DNA from: Pterobdella sp. o SKG-2022
Lineage: Eukaryota; Annelida; Clitellata; Hirudinida; Piscicolidae
Length of the DNA stretch: 64,000 bases
Direction: 5' to 3'
Assembly (NCBI GenBank): GCA_964035795.1
Contig: OZ038321.1
Span: 9,514,294-9,578,293 of the forward strand
In this document: piece by piece, positions 1 through 15,100 of the stretch
Layout: each line of letters begins with the position of its first letter
Numbering within the stretch: position 1 is the stretch's first letter
Notes under the pieces: generated by a model
What the model saw: the letters and a program-made list of their open reading frames with translations, nothing else
Told to the model about the DNA's origin: nothing
The model's database searches: none
Made by a program: the position numbers and the translations under genes

Positions 1-127
1 ATTAGCGATGACATCATGACGATTACCAGACACAACCCAGTATCCCATCAGTCTGTAGTTCTTTTCACTCACACGTGCTTCTCAGCCAATCACAAGAGCC
101 CCCACTACGGAAAAGTTTGCATCCCCG
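1..127 (+). CDS. AGL: AGL exon 1 of window
   Basis: Reads in frame from base 1 and contains [13 protein letters not shown] and VCIPG, typical of the middle of animal AGL. The donor is at 128 (GTTGTT). It ends in phase 1, which the next exon completes to a glycine codon. Its 5' boundary may lie left of the window. Confidence 0.88.
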
Positions 128-3100
128 GTTGTTCATTTTGCTGTTTAATCTGTTTATGATCTCATGAAATACATTGAAATAGATGAATTGAATTGATTTT
201 TATGAACAGTATTGACCTTAAGCGCTACTGCTAATAAATGTTCTCTGTGAAATTGTAGCAAAAAAGATTTTGAAATATAATTACATAATTAAAATTTTTC
301 CACATTTGATCAAAATTTAAAAAAATTAGATAGCACGGCATTAGTCTCAGATTATGGAGCTTCAAAATTTTTCCAATATGAAGCAACAAATTTTTAAATT
401 ATTTCTAAGTCATCATTATCATCATTTTATTATAGTCAGCAATTTTCCCTTTTCCAAGGGGTCACTGACTTCTTTCCATGACCTAACCCTCTCCTTTCAT
501 TTCACCCTGTCGTAGCCATTTTCAAGAACTAATCCAAGCCCACGAAAAAGCTTTTCAATCATCCCTTTCCAGATTAACCTTGGCTTTCCCCTTCCTCTAC
601 TACCTTCAACCTCAAACCTCCACGCCTGCTTGACACAGTCATCATCTCTTTTCCTTACTACATGACCCAGCCATCTCAAACTCCCTGGCCTCACCACCTC
701 AATGATCGTACTATCTAACCCCAATCTAACCATCAATTTCTTTGTACTCACACCATCAGCTAGCTGCACACCACACATCATTCTAAACATCCGTTTTTCT
801 GCTCTTCTCAAAATACTCTCTTCAACGGATTTTATTACCTAGGTTTCCGAGTCATATGTCATGACAAGCTTCACACATGTCCTATAATTTTGTCCTTTAA
901 TATTCCATGTATGTCTTTTACCACATAACATAGAAGACACACTGTTGAATGCCTTTCAGCCCAGCCCGATCCTTCATGTAACAGCTAGCTCACTTTCTCC
1001 TCCACCATTCACATTGTCTTTTGAATAACAATAATTATTTACCTTCTCAAACTCACCTAAAAAACCATTTAAAGCATTATTACATTCCTCATTTGAACCG
1101 TTCATACAAACCCTACCTTTAAAATTTCCATTCATCCTACAAGGAACTCTCTTTACCCTAGCACACCGCGCATGAATCCACTTCTTACATGTCTTGCACC
1201 TCATACAATTTACCTTAGCCTTCTTACCACACACACTACATGGATCAATCTTAGCCAAGACAACAACCCCACCACCACCACCACCACCACTCTCCATGAC
1301 CTTTGTCTTACCCAGATTAACCTTCAATCTTTTCTCTTCGAAGGCTGCCTTCCAACAAATGAATTGTGCTTCTAGTTCTTTCATAGTCTCTGCCATCAAG
1401 TCCGAATCATCTGCATAAAGCAGTTCATATAAAGCACCTTTTCTTCCGTCTTCCGACAATACGTCTACTACTATTGAAAACAAAAACGGCGAGAGAACCG
1501 ATCCTTGATGGACACCTACACCAACATCAAATTCTTCCGAATGTCCACCTTCAACCTCAACCCGCGTTTTTGCTCCTTTGTACATCGACATTACTGCCTG
1601 AACCAACCTTTCCGGTACCAAATTCTTTTTCAGCGCCCATTCAATCACCTTTTTTGACACCCGATCAAAAGCCTTCTCCAAATCAAAAAAACAGATAAAA
1701 AGCTTCCTATTCTTCTCAAGGTAGCTTTCCTGCATTCTCCTAAGAATCAAAATAGCATCCACTGTGCTTCTGCCAGGCATAAAACCAAATTATATTTGGT
1801 CAACTTTCACTAACCTTTTTAATCTCTTTTCTAACAACCTTTCCACCACTTTCATACCATGCTCTAAAAGCTTTAGACCTCGATAGCTCACACAGTCCAT
1901 AACGCTACCTTTCTTCTTACAAATGGGAACAACTGTACTCGTCCTCCAGTCATGAGGCATATCCTTTCCATCGAGGATTTCATTTGCTATTTGCAATATA
2001 ACTTGCTTACCATATAGAGAAGCAGCTAGATGCTTCTTGACAATTCCAGTTGGTCCACTGGCCTTGCTATTCTTCATGATTCCTAGTGGTCTCTTCACTT
2101 CACTTATAGCAAATGGTTCCATGGGACCTTCAACCACTTCTACATTTACCATTCTATCCCACGGATTTTCCTCATTCATGATGGCCTCTATGTGCTCCTT
2201 ACACACTCTCTTCCGACCATCTTCGGCAAATACAATCTTCCCATTTTCGTCTTTAATGCAGTTATTACCTGCTAGGTCGTTTGCTTTTTTCTTCATCATT
2301 CTCATTGTACGGAATACGACATTTCTGTCATTCCGTATATCCTCCATCTCTTTCACCGCCTCATTCTTTATTGCCTCAGCAACAGCTCTCTTGGCTTTTT
2401 TTTGTCAGAGAGATAGCAAAATTTATTTTCAACCGATGGAAGTTGCTTCCACCTCTGAAAACTTTTCCTCTTCTCAGATGGCTTTTTGCACATCCTGGTT
2501 CCACCACCAAGTTTCACCGTGCCTACCTTTACTCGTACCACACACCTCTTCAGCAGCTTTAAGAACGGAAGACTTATATTTCAACCATGCATTTTGTTCA
2601 TCGCATTTCTCATACAAAACCTCCATTTTTTCTGAAAATTCTGTTTTGATATCTTCGTTCAAAAGTTTCCACACTTTTGTGCGATATTCATTCTTAGCAC
2701 AGCTACTTCGGGCATTTTTAAGCCACCTTTTGTCTAAAACTACCTTAAGAAGCTTATGCTGAAGCTCACCTCCAATTACCCTTACATCCATCAGAAACTT
2801 CCTCTGCCTCTTCTTCATCAGCACAAAGTCAATTTCTGTCCTACTACACCCCCTATTAAAAGTTACCTTCCTACTATCCTTTTTCTTAAACCAACTATTA
2901 CCCACACACAGATCCTTTTCAACACAAAATTCTAACGGCAATCTACCCTCCAAGTTGCTCTTGTCTATTCCGAAACCTCCATGAACACCTTCAAACCCAT
3001 CAACCTTTTTGCCAATGTGTCCATTGAAGTCTCCTAAGCAAATCAAAACTTCATTTGCATTTTCCACTTCACACCCTCTTGCTATCTCTTCATAAAACTT

Positions 3101-6100
3101 CTCTTTTTCACTCATCGATCTTCCATATTGTGGGGCATACACGCAAACAATTCTTACAACCTTTTTACCAAAAATAATTACCACTACCATTACCCTATCT
3201 GATATCTTATTTATTTCCACAACATTCATACATAAATCCTTTCTAACTAATATTCCTACACCACCTATCTTATCTTCATTACCAGACCGCCATAGTTTGA
3301 ACCTTCTATCTGAGCTACCTACAAACTTTGAACCCATGCTTCTTCACGTCACTTCTTGGATGCAGCAATTACCAACCTCCCTCCTCACCAACTCTTCACA
3401 CAACTCCATACTCTTCTTATTTAATATACCAATATTATAACTACCAAAAGAAAAAGACTTCCCAAGAGAACAAGAAGGAAAAGAAAAAAGCCCAGGGATT
3501 CTTAGCACCCTCTGCTCATTCAAGAGGGGCCATTGCTTTATTTTGTATATTCATGGAAAAATTTTTGGAGCAAAAAATTGTTCGATGGAGCATGCCCTTG
3601 CTTCCATTTCATAGCACATGTTTCATGACTTCAAATAACCAAATAAGAATGCAGCTAAATGAATTTTGTTTATTTACAAACAATTCATTTTATATCTGCA
3701 AGTCATGTTTAATATAGCGAGAAAATTGAAAAGTGACAGAAATCAAACTCTATCACGATATCGTGAACTCTAAATAATATATTTTTTATAATCTTGCAGG
3801 AGTCGTCGACCAGGTGTTGTTTGAAGGATGTATCAATAAGGTGAGAGATTCGGAGTTTAACAAACACGAATACTTTTTGAATGGATTGGAAAATTATGAA
3901 GTAGAGTTGAGAACAGATATAAAAGCCACAGAGAGTTCGATTTTCAGCTTGGAAAAATCCAGTGACGTCAATGGCACAATTCTCAACCTGCATAACTTCA
4001 AACCTGGCTCTGCTGTTATTTTCAAGTCTGTATTTAAGTAGTTTTAGTTAAACAGACTGAAGTTAGAATTAGAAACTAAAGTTGTCTGAACAATTTTTAT
4101 AAGCATTCATTATAAGTAAAATCTTTATCGTTAAGTTCAAGGTTATGTTACTTAGTTCTTGCGAAGCCTATATTTTGCATATGCGCTTTATCTTTCAGTA
4201 GTTTGCACCTAACATTTCGTTTTGTCATTGGAAAAATTTCTTTCTTTTTCCTGTAATACAGTTTCATCTACCCACAATAGGTCTTTCGCCCTTCTGCATA
4301 CAACCATTTTTTACATTTTTTTAAAAATTTTTAATACAAATACTGAACAACCCTGTTATATCTTTTATTTTCGGTGCTAAGGACAGAGCAACCCAAGATC
4401 CATCTTTTTATTGCAAAATTTACACTGGGATTTCGTGCAGTTACACAAAAAATTTGCTTGAAATTTATTAATATTAAATTTTGGGCCTATGTGACAAGAG
4501 TGAAGCTTTCAGGTTTAGTTTATATCACTCTTGCCACAAATCTTTCGGCAAGGCTTTTTTTCTACCCCATAAGTTTGAGCTTATTCTATTAATAATAATA
4601 AAAATTCGAACAGGATGAAAAAAAAATTAATAATATAAAAAATAATAATATTATTATTACTAAAACCAATTATAATGATCAGAGTTCTCTTGCCTCACCA
4701 TTCGAGGGAGCAAGTGTTGAAGTTGAGAGGAACATTGTCGACCTTTGGCTACCAAATGAAGACACTGAGCAGCAGAAGGGTGGGCATGTTTTTATGTCAG
4801 ATGAATTAGCATTGCATTTTCATTCATAATTCAATGCTCACAAAAACAACTTTGAAAATATTCTTAAACATTGATATGCATATAAGATTTTTAGCAATGA
4901 TTTGATACTCGTAAAGTTTAAATTGAATTTTTTCAGTTTTCTAATCTGAATTTATAGAAAATTTTTTATTTTTCATCTAAAAGGTACTTGTAGACACCAA
5001 TGAATTGGAAAAAATCTTTGAAAAAATGTCATTGGGTGATCTGAATAGAGTTTTATACAGAACTGACGAAGAGGAAAAGAGCGATGGCTTAGGTTTTGGC
5101 ACTTATCACATTCCTGACCATGGTAATCTGCCTTACTGTGGACTACAAGGTAGCTTATTGTATTTATTGGACTGTTTTATTTACATCGTTTTTAGTATTT
5201 AATTATCAAGACTCGAAGTATATGAGAACTTCCCATGTATGCATTCCGCAAAACGTAAACAATTAAATTGTGTTTTATTTGATTATAGAAATTTAAGCTG
5301 GATTTTGATTTCATAAATATCATTTTATTTATTTTTCTTATTTCTTCACTATGGTCGAGTAAACAGTTTTCTTGCAAGTTTTGTAATCCCAGAACGATCT
5401 TCTCAAGCAAATATGTTTGTAAACGATGTTTGCTTAAAAGTCTGTGAAGCATTGAGTGGTTCACATTAAGCCAAGGCAAACTTATAATTCACCTCTAAAA
5501 ATATCTGAAAACTTTCAACAACTTTGATATATTTAATATATATAGTATTATTAAACATAGTAGATGCACCGCTGTACAGGCCCAGTAACTAGCGGTGCTA
5601 CTTCTATTTTATTTTTTAAATATAAGTCTGTGGATACGAGTTAACGGAGTCTAATGTTATTTAGCTTTCAACAGGAAAGTATCATGTAAATTCAAGCGCT
5701 AAGTTATATGCCCAGAATTTATTTTTTATTTTTTTTCTTGCTTTTATTATTTTTATTCAATTTTTATACAATTTTTTAATTTTTTTAAAAGTTGCTTTTT
5801 TATACTGAATCGTTTCGTTTTATTAATCCTTTTTTTTTCATTATTTTTTGTCGAGTAAATCTAAGGTAGATCAAGGTGTAACGATGAAAATGAATTATTG
5901 TTCATCATGCAGTTAACTTAAGTATGATATTGCAAAGAACCGAAACCACACGTAGGTTTTGTAGGACTTCTAGATCAAATACGACCACATAATGATTTGG
6001 GGCATTCTTTATGCGAGAACCTCAGAAAAGGCAATTGGATGCTCGATTACATCTGCAATAGGCTCATGCTTCACTCATCTACCTCAGCTGTTAATGCTCT

Positions 6101-9100
6101 TTCAATATTATCATTTTTGTATATATTATAGCTTCATTTAATTTTTCAGAGACATCTTATGTATGTTTTTTATAGCAATTAAACTTTAAAAACATCAATT
6201 GAGGATTCATACATTTATTTAAAAGAAAAGCTATAATTTTCGATAAGTATAGCGTTACATTAGAATTTTTTATGGTAATACTTATAGAAAATTATAGCCT
6301 TTCTTTTAAAAAAATTTATGAATCCTCAATTGATGTTTTTAAAGTGTAATTAAAGCTTTTAAAAAACTAGTTCTGCTTATTAAGTTATAAAAAGATTAAA
6401 CTCATTAATCGAAGCTTGGGCATTGGTTAGAGACAGCTTTTTATCCATTGAAAAACCTTCCACGGCATTTGATACCATCTTATTTCGATGCCATTATGAG
6501 CGGTGTGTACTCCATAGCTCTGGAATTCTGTTGGAAACAAATGTCCACGTAAGAAATGAAATATTGAACAATATCTAAAGAATATAAAAACAATTTATGA
6601 TGTTTAATTTAAATAATTTGAAAGTATCATTTAAAAATGTTTAATTTAAGTAAAAAAAAATAGTATAAAATATGTTATAGATTCGCAGGAGAGACTAGTA
6701 AGTTTGTGCGTGAGTTGTGCCTAGGTTCGGTTCAAATGTGCAGCTATGTTGCAAGTAGTAAGCTTAATCTTCTTTCTCCAAATATCAAAGAACCTCGGCC
6801 CACAATGATCTTGAATAATGGAAAAATGGAGGAAGCTAGTCTCACTTTGAGTGCGGGTGAGTGATCGGATTTTATAAAATTACACGCGAAATTATTACTA
6901 ACCACGCTAGATGTCCCAGTAAACCAGCTTAGCAACAATGGCCTAGATTATTACTACTGCTATATAGCAGCTTTTGAACTAAAACTGCAATAATTTTTGT
7001 ATAGACAGCTATTCCGTGCTAACGTTTAACTCGAAATTGTCAGAATTCAAGATCCGCAGTTTTCAAGTTCGGGAAGTTTATCTTTACGTTGTCAGTTAGG
7101 CCCATCTGCCAAACTTAATGACAACGATATTTGAATATCAGACTCAACACCGGAGACTACCGTTATCCAAAAATATATGAAACAGCTTTCAGCTACAGGC
7201 GCTAATTTTGATGCAGTTTAACGTCGATGTCAAGAAAAAACAACCGTGAACTCTGCACACAGCAGTTTTTGACTATAAAAATATTTTAGATAATTTAAAA
7301 TATCATTATCTTGACAATTTTTTTCATTCATTAAAAGTTAATTGCTAACAGTTTTATTTTAATGATTAAAAACAGGGTTTCCTCACTTTTCCTCGGGCCT
7401 TTTCAGAAACTGGGGCAGAGACACGTTTGTGGCTTTGAGGGGACTCCTCTTATTGACAAGTTGGTTGATCTTCAAATTCGTCATAAACAGTTTATTTACT
7501 TTTTAGAGCCGCTTTCATTTATTTCCAGTAAATAATTTTTCGAAATTTTCGGAATAGCTGTAATTTTCGATAATTTTACATATAAGTTTATATTAAAACA
7601 TGTTTTATGATAGGGCTAAACTTATCGAAAATACAGCTTTTTTTAAATAAATGTTTTTAATCTCCTGTTTTTATGTTAAAATTTTGAAAAATTTATCTTT
7701 AAAAATAATTTATAGGTTAGAGGAAAAATCATGTACTTATTTAAAACAAAGCAAAAGGTTTACTAAACATTTTGAGAGTTTTACCGTAAAAAAGTTTAGG
7801 TTAACCACACTCACAATTTTTTTGAGCATTTAAAAAGCATTTCATAAACGATTTATTGAAAGACCATTTGCACCTTTATTAAATCTTCCATCCAACCCAA
7901 ATATCTTGGAGTTTTAGAGAACAGTGTAGTAGCTATTGGCATGATTGGACGGCTGAATATGAGTTATTAAAGTTAATAAACTCTAGCTTTTGTGTTTTGA
8001 ACCTGGATAGCATTTATAAAGGCTTACACATTGCTTTAAATCTCCGTTAGTTGAATAAGTTCAAATGTGTACACGAGAACGCAGATGAAGCACTGGATGA
8101 ATCCTCAAGTCATAACTCCACAATAAGTTCAATTCAACAATTTCGAAATTTGTAAAGATACATGGTAACTCTGTAGATGTCTTTTCAAAGAGTTTAGATG
8201 AGAAATTGATGCTAGTAAGGACAGAGCACCCATGTGCAGTGTCGTACATATGTTAAACTACAATGCTGCACCGATCATAATTGATGCTTCAAAAAGTAGG
8301 TAGGTTATGTACAAATGAAAGAAGCTGCTAAGAGATCCATGTATGATGATAAAAATGGTCAAAGAAAAAAAACTAGCTTAGAAACTTAAGCTGTTTGCGA
8401 TGTTTTAGATGAAAATTGTATCAGACAGGAAAAGTTCTTAGTGTTGAATGATTCTAGAATGTGACATCTCGGAAAACATATTATTGCTTTTTATGAAGTT
8501 TTGATAACACAAAAATTATGGAATATTGTTTTTCAAAAAGACAATTAATCAATAAATTTTTTCAACAAATAAACCTTTCTTTTTCATATTTTCAATGTTC
8601 TTTTTCAATTTCTAATAACAATAACAATAACGAATATGATTATAGTGGCATTAACTCCAAGAGTTTCTAGGCCACTCAATTATATTAAAAAAAAAAACTA
8701 AGAATTAAATAATACATAAATATTTATACACCATAAGATCTCGGAAAAAAATAAGGTTTGAGATTCCTTCCAAAAGAGTGTTTTGAAACAGAAAATCTGA
8801 GTTTTTCGGGGAGGTTGGTCCACAGGGTAGGGCCGGTTACATAAAACATTTTCCTCCCTATGGTTTTGAGCCTAGATTCACCTAAAACAACCTTCAGAGA
8901 ATCAGCAGATCTCAGCTTCTGGTTATCCGGAATGCTTGATAGCATCTCAAAATTTTTAGACAGGTAGACTGGACCTTCATTGCGCAGACATTTAAACATC
9001 AGCAAAAGAACCTTATAGTCAATCCTCTCATCAATTTTAAGCCAGTGTGGATCTCTCAAAACAGGATTTATGTAATCATATTTTCTGGTGCCTGTAATGA

Positions 9101-12100
9101 GCCTGGCTGCTGTGTTGATCAGGGATTGGAGTCTGTTTTTCTGGTATATAGGGAGCCCTGCAAGGATAATATTCTCATAGTCAATACGGCTCAATACCAG
9201 AGCTGATGCCAACGTTTTCAAAGACTCTATACTCAACAAATCCTTGATTGATTTCATTTGCCTCAAGATGAAACCACCTTTTAATATCATGTTGATATGA
9301 GTTTTCATAGAAAGGTGTCTATCCAACCACACACCAAGAGTCTTAACATTTTTGGAAGAAATAATGCTATCTTTCACTATTCTCACTGCACGATTCGGAT
9401 TTTTATGAATGCTTCTGCTATTGGAAAACCAAATAGCTTCAGTCTTTGAGACATTCAACTTCAAGTGATTAGCTTCCATCCAACCTGCAATATCATCTAT
9501 ACACTCAGACAAACTTACTTGCAGATCAAGGGACTTTTCATATCTGCAATGGCCATAAAGTTGAGTGTCATCTGCAAATTGGTGGAAACTGAAGTTATGC
9601 CTCTCCACTAACTTTTCCAAATCAGGCAATAGAAGCATATCCTGTTCGATAGACAACGAGTCCAATTATGGATTTAGAGCCCCGGGAAATTTTTGCAAAA
9701 AGAAATTCAAAACTGTGACATTTGTGGGAGAAACATGAAGTCTGGAGTTGGCAACAACTGCTACTCCTCCATGGTTGGTGAGCGGAGTATTCTCGGCAGT
9801 GCAATTTCTGGGTCTTGCTTTTTCAAGAACTGTGAACCCATCTTGTCGCAACCTGCTTATGCATGTTGACTGCATCATGCCAGGTCTCAGTCAAAAAAAA
9901 TGCATTAATTTTGAAAGTCGCCAGAAATTCCAGCCTATCCTCCACCTTATTGTTCAAGGATCTTATGTTTTGGAGGCCAAAAACTACTGGAGACCCCGTT
10001 TTCTGATTTTCGTGACGACCAGTCTTGTGAACAGCTTCAGATAAAGCTTTTTCAACCGCTAACGCACGTTTCCGACACCTCTCTAACTTTTTTGCCCGCT
10101 CTTTTACCACGGAATCGCTTTCTCCGAAACCTAACTAGCCCTAGCTTATTCACCCCCATTGTTTTATTCTCGCTTATTCTCACCTCCGGGCTCAGCACAA
10201 CTTCTGGACTGTTAAAGATCCTCAAATCCATTTGAATGAAATAAAAAAAATAGATTACTTACATTGTATTTGCAAAATAATATCCTTTTAATGATAAACT
10301 TAAGTTAAAAGTAAACTTACCTGTAAAATACTATCGAAATCTATTTTTTATTAAAAAAAATATACCAGTAAAACATAAAAAACTTAAATGTAATTATTTT
10401 GTAAAATTAAGCTAAAAATAGTGGGAACTAACTGATTTAAATCAAAAAACTTCACGTGCAATCTAAACAGGCTACCTTCGGTTGGCGCCAAAAATGGTAA
10501 CGGTGCTTGCATAACACAGGTTTGTTTCAGTTTCCACGTCAAGTATGGGAAACTTGTTTGGTATTGAAATTTAACGTTTCGAATTCGAATATTTAGCACT
10601 CACAAAATTGGCATATTTAGCCTACCAGAAACTCATACAAGTAACAAAAAACCAAATACAAATCAGTTCCTTCTAATTAGAAATGATATAATCAGACCCC
10701 ATAAAGGTTGAGAACTATTCATCTACGTTAACATCATTATCAAGTGATTATCACTTGATAATGTAAGCTAGACTTACGAAAAGCTTCGTGTCATTTAATA
10801 AATACTTTGTGTTTTTTTTATGATAGGCTATAATTCTGCCCAATATTTATAATGACATCAATTAACCAGACAGATTCAACGAAGCCAGACATCTCATACT
10901 GGCTTATGGGGGTTGTCTAAGACATGGTCTCATACCTAATCTTCTGGGGGAAGGTAGGTGCAACCTTGCTTATGGTTATGATGTCCGTGGAAGATTATAT
11001 AATAATATGTTGATAATTTATTCAAAGATGCTTTAAATTCTCAAAATATACTATAATTAAAGTAAATGTGAGATGTATGCTTAGATGAATGATTGATGGT
11101 ATTATTATAGGTATCAAAGCCAGGTACAACAGTAGAGACGCCGTGTGGTTTTGGCTGCAGGCCATCAAAGGTATCTGTGCGAGTATTTATAAACTCATTA
11201 TGGCGAGCATCACAAATAATTAACTATTCATTTGCTAATAAAAATGTTTAGATTGAACTAATATTTTTGTCCACTTGTATTTTTTTATGCATCAGCAATG
11301 GGAAGTTATGAATAAATTGATTTCCCACTACCTACAATAAAGTGACTATATTTGAGAAAACTAATAGTTTTATTAAGCTACAAAGCTTTTCGTTAACAAA
11401 GCAACATTTTCAAGTATTGAATTCATCAATTTTTTTTTTGTTTTTGCTATAATTTTATCATTAAAAAATAACATCACATACTATTATTATCATTAATTTG
11501 AATATCTTTATTATTATTATTAATAGTGGTAACGTTAGAAGAATTCATAGTAGTATTAGTTTTTTTTTAGGAATATCCTTATTTTAATCACGCACAGACT
11601 TTTGTTTGACTTCACCTGACGGTATCAGCTTGCTGCAGGACACGGTGTTGAGGTTGTATCCTAAAGACGATGACTCAGCCTCTCACCACGTGGTTGTCAA
11701 TTGGATTTGTATGAATGATTCGATGTGCTACATTAAAGATGAAAGAATTCGTTAATTTAAATTATTTTTCACTGTTATACAAAAAGAAAATTTTTCTATG
11801 TTTGTAAAATATTTGTTGTGCTGCTTGGCTGAGTTCTTTGAGTTTATTAAAGCTGATTATCATATACGTAATGCTTTTTCTTAAATCTTATCAAGCGGAT
11901 TTATTTTATATGTATAAGCCTATTTTCGTTTTTTGAATAATTTATTTAAATAAATTTGTTCATTGTTGAAAAATTTTGAACCTTCACAAAACTTACTTTT
12001 AGAAACGACTCGTTGTACATCGAAGTTTTCACATATCATTTTGATAATTTAATATTTGGTAAAAATCTTTTTATTTTGAAACCTATCAATTGCGCGACCG

Positions 12101-15100
12101 ATGCTCCATTTTGAAACGATCTTATATGCGACTTTTTTTTGAAATTTTTCTATAACTATCGAAAAGGAGCAAAAGTTGTATGAGGTGGTGCAAGAGGCCT
12201 TGCAGCGCCATGCCAGCGGAGTGGAGTTCAGAGAGAGGGAGGCGGGTGAGGCTATTGATTGGCATATGAAGAGTGAAGGTGAAATCTTCAAATTTTATAA
12301 TGTAACTCGTAATACTACTTTTGATTATTTTTTTCATCACAATTTTAGTAGTACTAATAGTTTATTATTATTGTAATATATAATCTTGATTTATGTTGAT
12401 AAGGTAAAGAGGTCTGCTCGAATAACGTCGTCAACAGTATTTCATCGTATGGCCTCTTATAAATTTTATTATGCCAAATAGCTTTTCTAGTCTTTGAAAA
12501 ATTATTTTTATAACTTCACCAACACTTATTGGAAAAAAATTGTTTGGAAAACATTTGAAAAATTTTCGTGTTAAAAATAAAAATTCGTTCTATAATTATC
12601 GTCTCTGGCCTCAAAGAGCTGAGGTAGTGATGATATCCAATGCAGTACATAACATCTTTGGCAATCATTTGAGTTTAAATATCAATTCATCGTGTGGAAA
12701 ATTTGACAATATATCTTTTACACACATTGAACAAATTCATTTTTTATATTTACAATGCTGAATTTACTTTTAATCATAAAACACTCGAAATTGTGCAGGT
12801 TTCAACATCAAGCTTGGAGTGGACTGGAACACAGGCTTTGTGTTTGGAGGAAACATATGGAATTGCGGCACATGGATGGACAAAATGGGGTCATCTACTA
12901 AGGCAGCAAATAAGGGCTATCCTGCCACTCCCAGGTCCTCAATCAACACACGCATATACATACATAGTTATATATTATATTTGCCTTCAAAAATTCGGAA
13001 ACTTCAAATCTAGCTTTCCAATAATCCGAACAAATCTTACGCTGAAGTTTCAAAACCTTTTACTGTCTTAACGGTAAACATTCAAAGCTATTGAACTTAT
13101 TAAAATATCCAAATAATTTAAGCATAAAAAGCTTTTCAAAAAATTTAAAAATTTCATTTTGGTAAAGTTCAAAATTTAAAAATTATTGTTTTTATTAATA
13201 TCTAAATTTATAATAGGTGCAAACTTTAAATTTTTAAGAATGCCTCGTAAAAATTGTCTTCAAACCTTATTAAACTGAAGTATATTATGACATTTGTCGC
13301 TTGGAAGTTCCCATTTGCACAAAGCATTCAAGTTATTCCGTGAACTTGAGTTAATTTGAAATTAGGTAAGTGGAACAAACAAGGTTGTGTTCCTAATTGA
13401 AAGTCAAATAGTGTTCAAGGTGCCACTTGAAGCATTTCATCGAGGTAAGTCTGTTGGGGCATGTGGCTGAAAGAAGCTTGTTCAAATGCTTATAAGGGAA
13501 AATCTGAGAAACTTCATACTAAAATGCCAATATATGAATGAAGATGAATTATTCTCACGATTGAAATGTTATAAGCAATTTTTTAGTTAAAAACTCTAGA
13601 TTGGTTGAAACATCTATTATGTCATACAATAAAACAAATTTTTGTAGTACGGCTTTAAAAAACAATACAATAAATAGGTTGAAATCAACCTTCTTTTTAC
13701 CGGACATTTTAAAAATGTGCACACTCAAGTTCCGATTTATTTGGAATTTTGGAGGCCTACTAAATAAATTCTTTTTATTTATTCGTTTACAACTTTTTTA
13801 AAACAAAGTAGCTGAAAATTCAAAATAACTCATACAAAACCATCAACTTTAGCTATTTCTTCAAATTTTCTACTATCATTAGAAAATAAAAATATATCTG
13901 CTGATATATAATTGAGGAAGGTGAAATTCTATACAAACCTTTTCTTGTTTTTTGACGCCGAAGTTTTTTTTTAAACATTTGTATAATTCAATATTAATAG
14001 TTTTATATACTCGCGAAATTTCAGAGATGGTTCTGCCATCGAGGTAGTGGCCCTATGTGCCTCAGTGGTGTCGTGGCTGCAAGAATGCCACCTGTGCAAT
14101 CAGTACCCCTATGGTGGAGTCCAGGGTGGGTCTCTTGGACTTTTAATATAATTTTTACTAAATTTACTATAGCTTTTACTACATTTTAACGAAGCTCCAA
14201 AATTAACATAAACTTTATGTAATTAGAATCATAACCATTCTTTGAAATATTTAAAAAATTGGTTTGTCATTGAAGTATTAATTTTGAACTCCATCAGATC
14301 AGAATGGCATCACAATTACTTGGAAAGAATGGTTTGAAAAAATTAAAAACAACTTTGATAAGTTCTTTTGGATCGGTACTTCTTTTAAAAAAGATTCTGA
14401 AGATTGCGGAAGTTTTGATGCCGACGACACAGGCCTTGATAAATTCCACAATGAACAGTTCATAAACCGGGTGAACATCTACAAAGATTCAGTAAACTCT
14501 GGCCACGGATACACCGACTACCAACTGCGTTGTAACTTCTGCATTGGCATCGCTATCGTGAGTGGTCTTTTTAATGTTTTTTGTGTAGTTTTAGTTGTGG
14601 TTGGTACCACTATAATCATTAAATTTACGTGAAATGATCTTTTTAACATTGAAACTGATAAATGTTTCATTTAGTCATCACGAAAAAAGTAAAAATTTTT
14701 TTCTTGGTAAGCGAATATAAGGCCTTTTGTAGTTTTAATCTTACCCTATGTAGTCATTCATTCATCCTGTGACACCACATCAGTGCCCAGAAATATTCAG
14801 TGAGGAGCGAGCCTGGAAGGCGTTGTGGAAGGCTCAGAAGCACCTGATGGGCCCTTTGGGCATTAAGACCCTCGACCCCAGGTACCCCTTTCGTGCCCAT
14901 CTTGATCATTTATTATAAATATTCCTATGATTCATTCAATTAGTTGTTGAGATTTTTTTTATTGAATTTTTCAGATTAAAATTTATATATGATTTTTCAT
15001 AAGATTTCAAGTTTTCATTTTTTGAATCAATCTAATATTTTTTAGTTTTCATTCCAAAAAAATTGAACAGTAATTTTAAAATTCCGAAATGGCTTCATTT

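Larger units (their letters stand above)
11171..14024 (+). other. AGL introns 10-13, noncoding parts
   Basis: The intronic parts 11171-11597, 11693-12166, 12279-12798 and 12935-14024 are AT-rich. I saw no transposon, RNA gene or conserved block in them beyond T-rich tracts before the acceptors. Confidence 0.5.

Noticed and set aside
2037..2762. 241-codon plus-strand frame in LINE-A copy 1
   Set aside because: Shadow of the minus-strand linker and endonuclease; the homologous frame in copy 2 (56338) is only partly kept and shows no motif.
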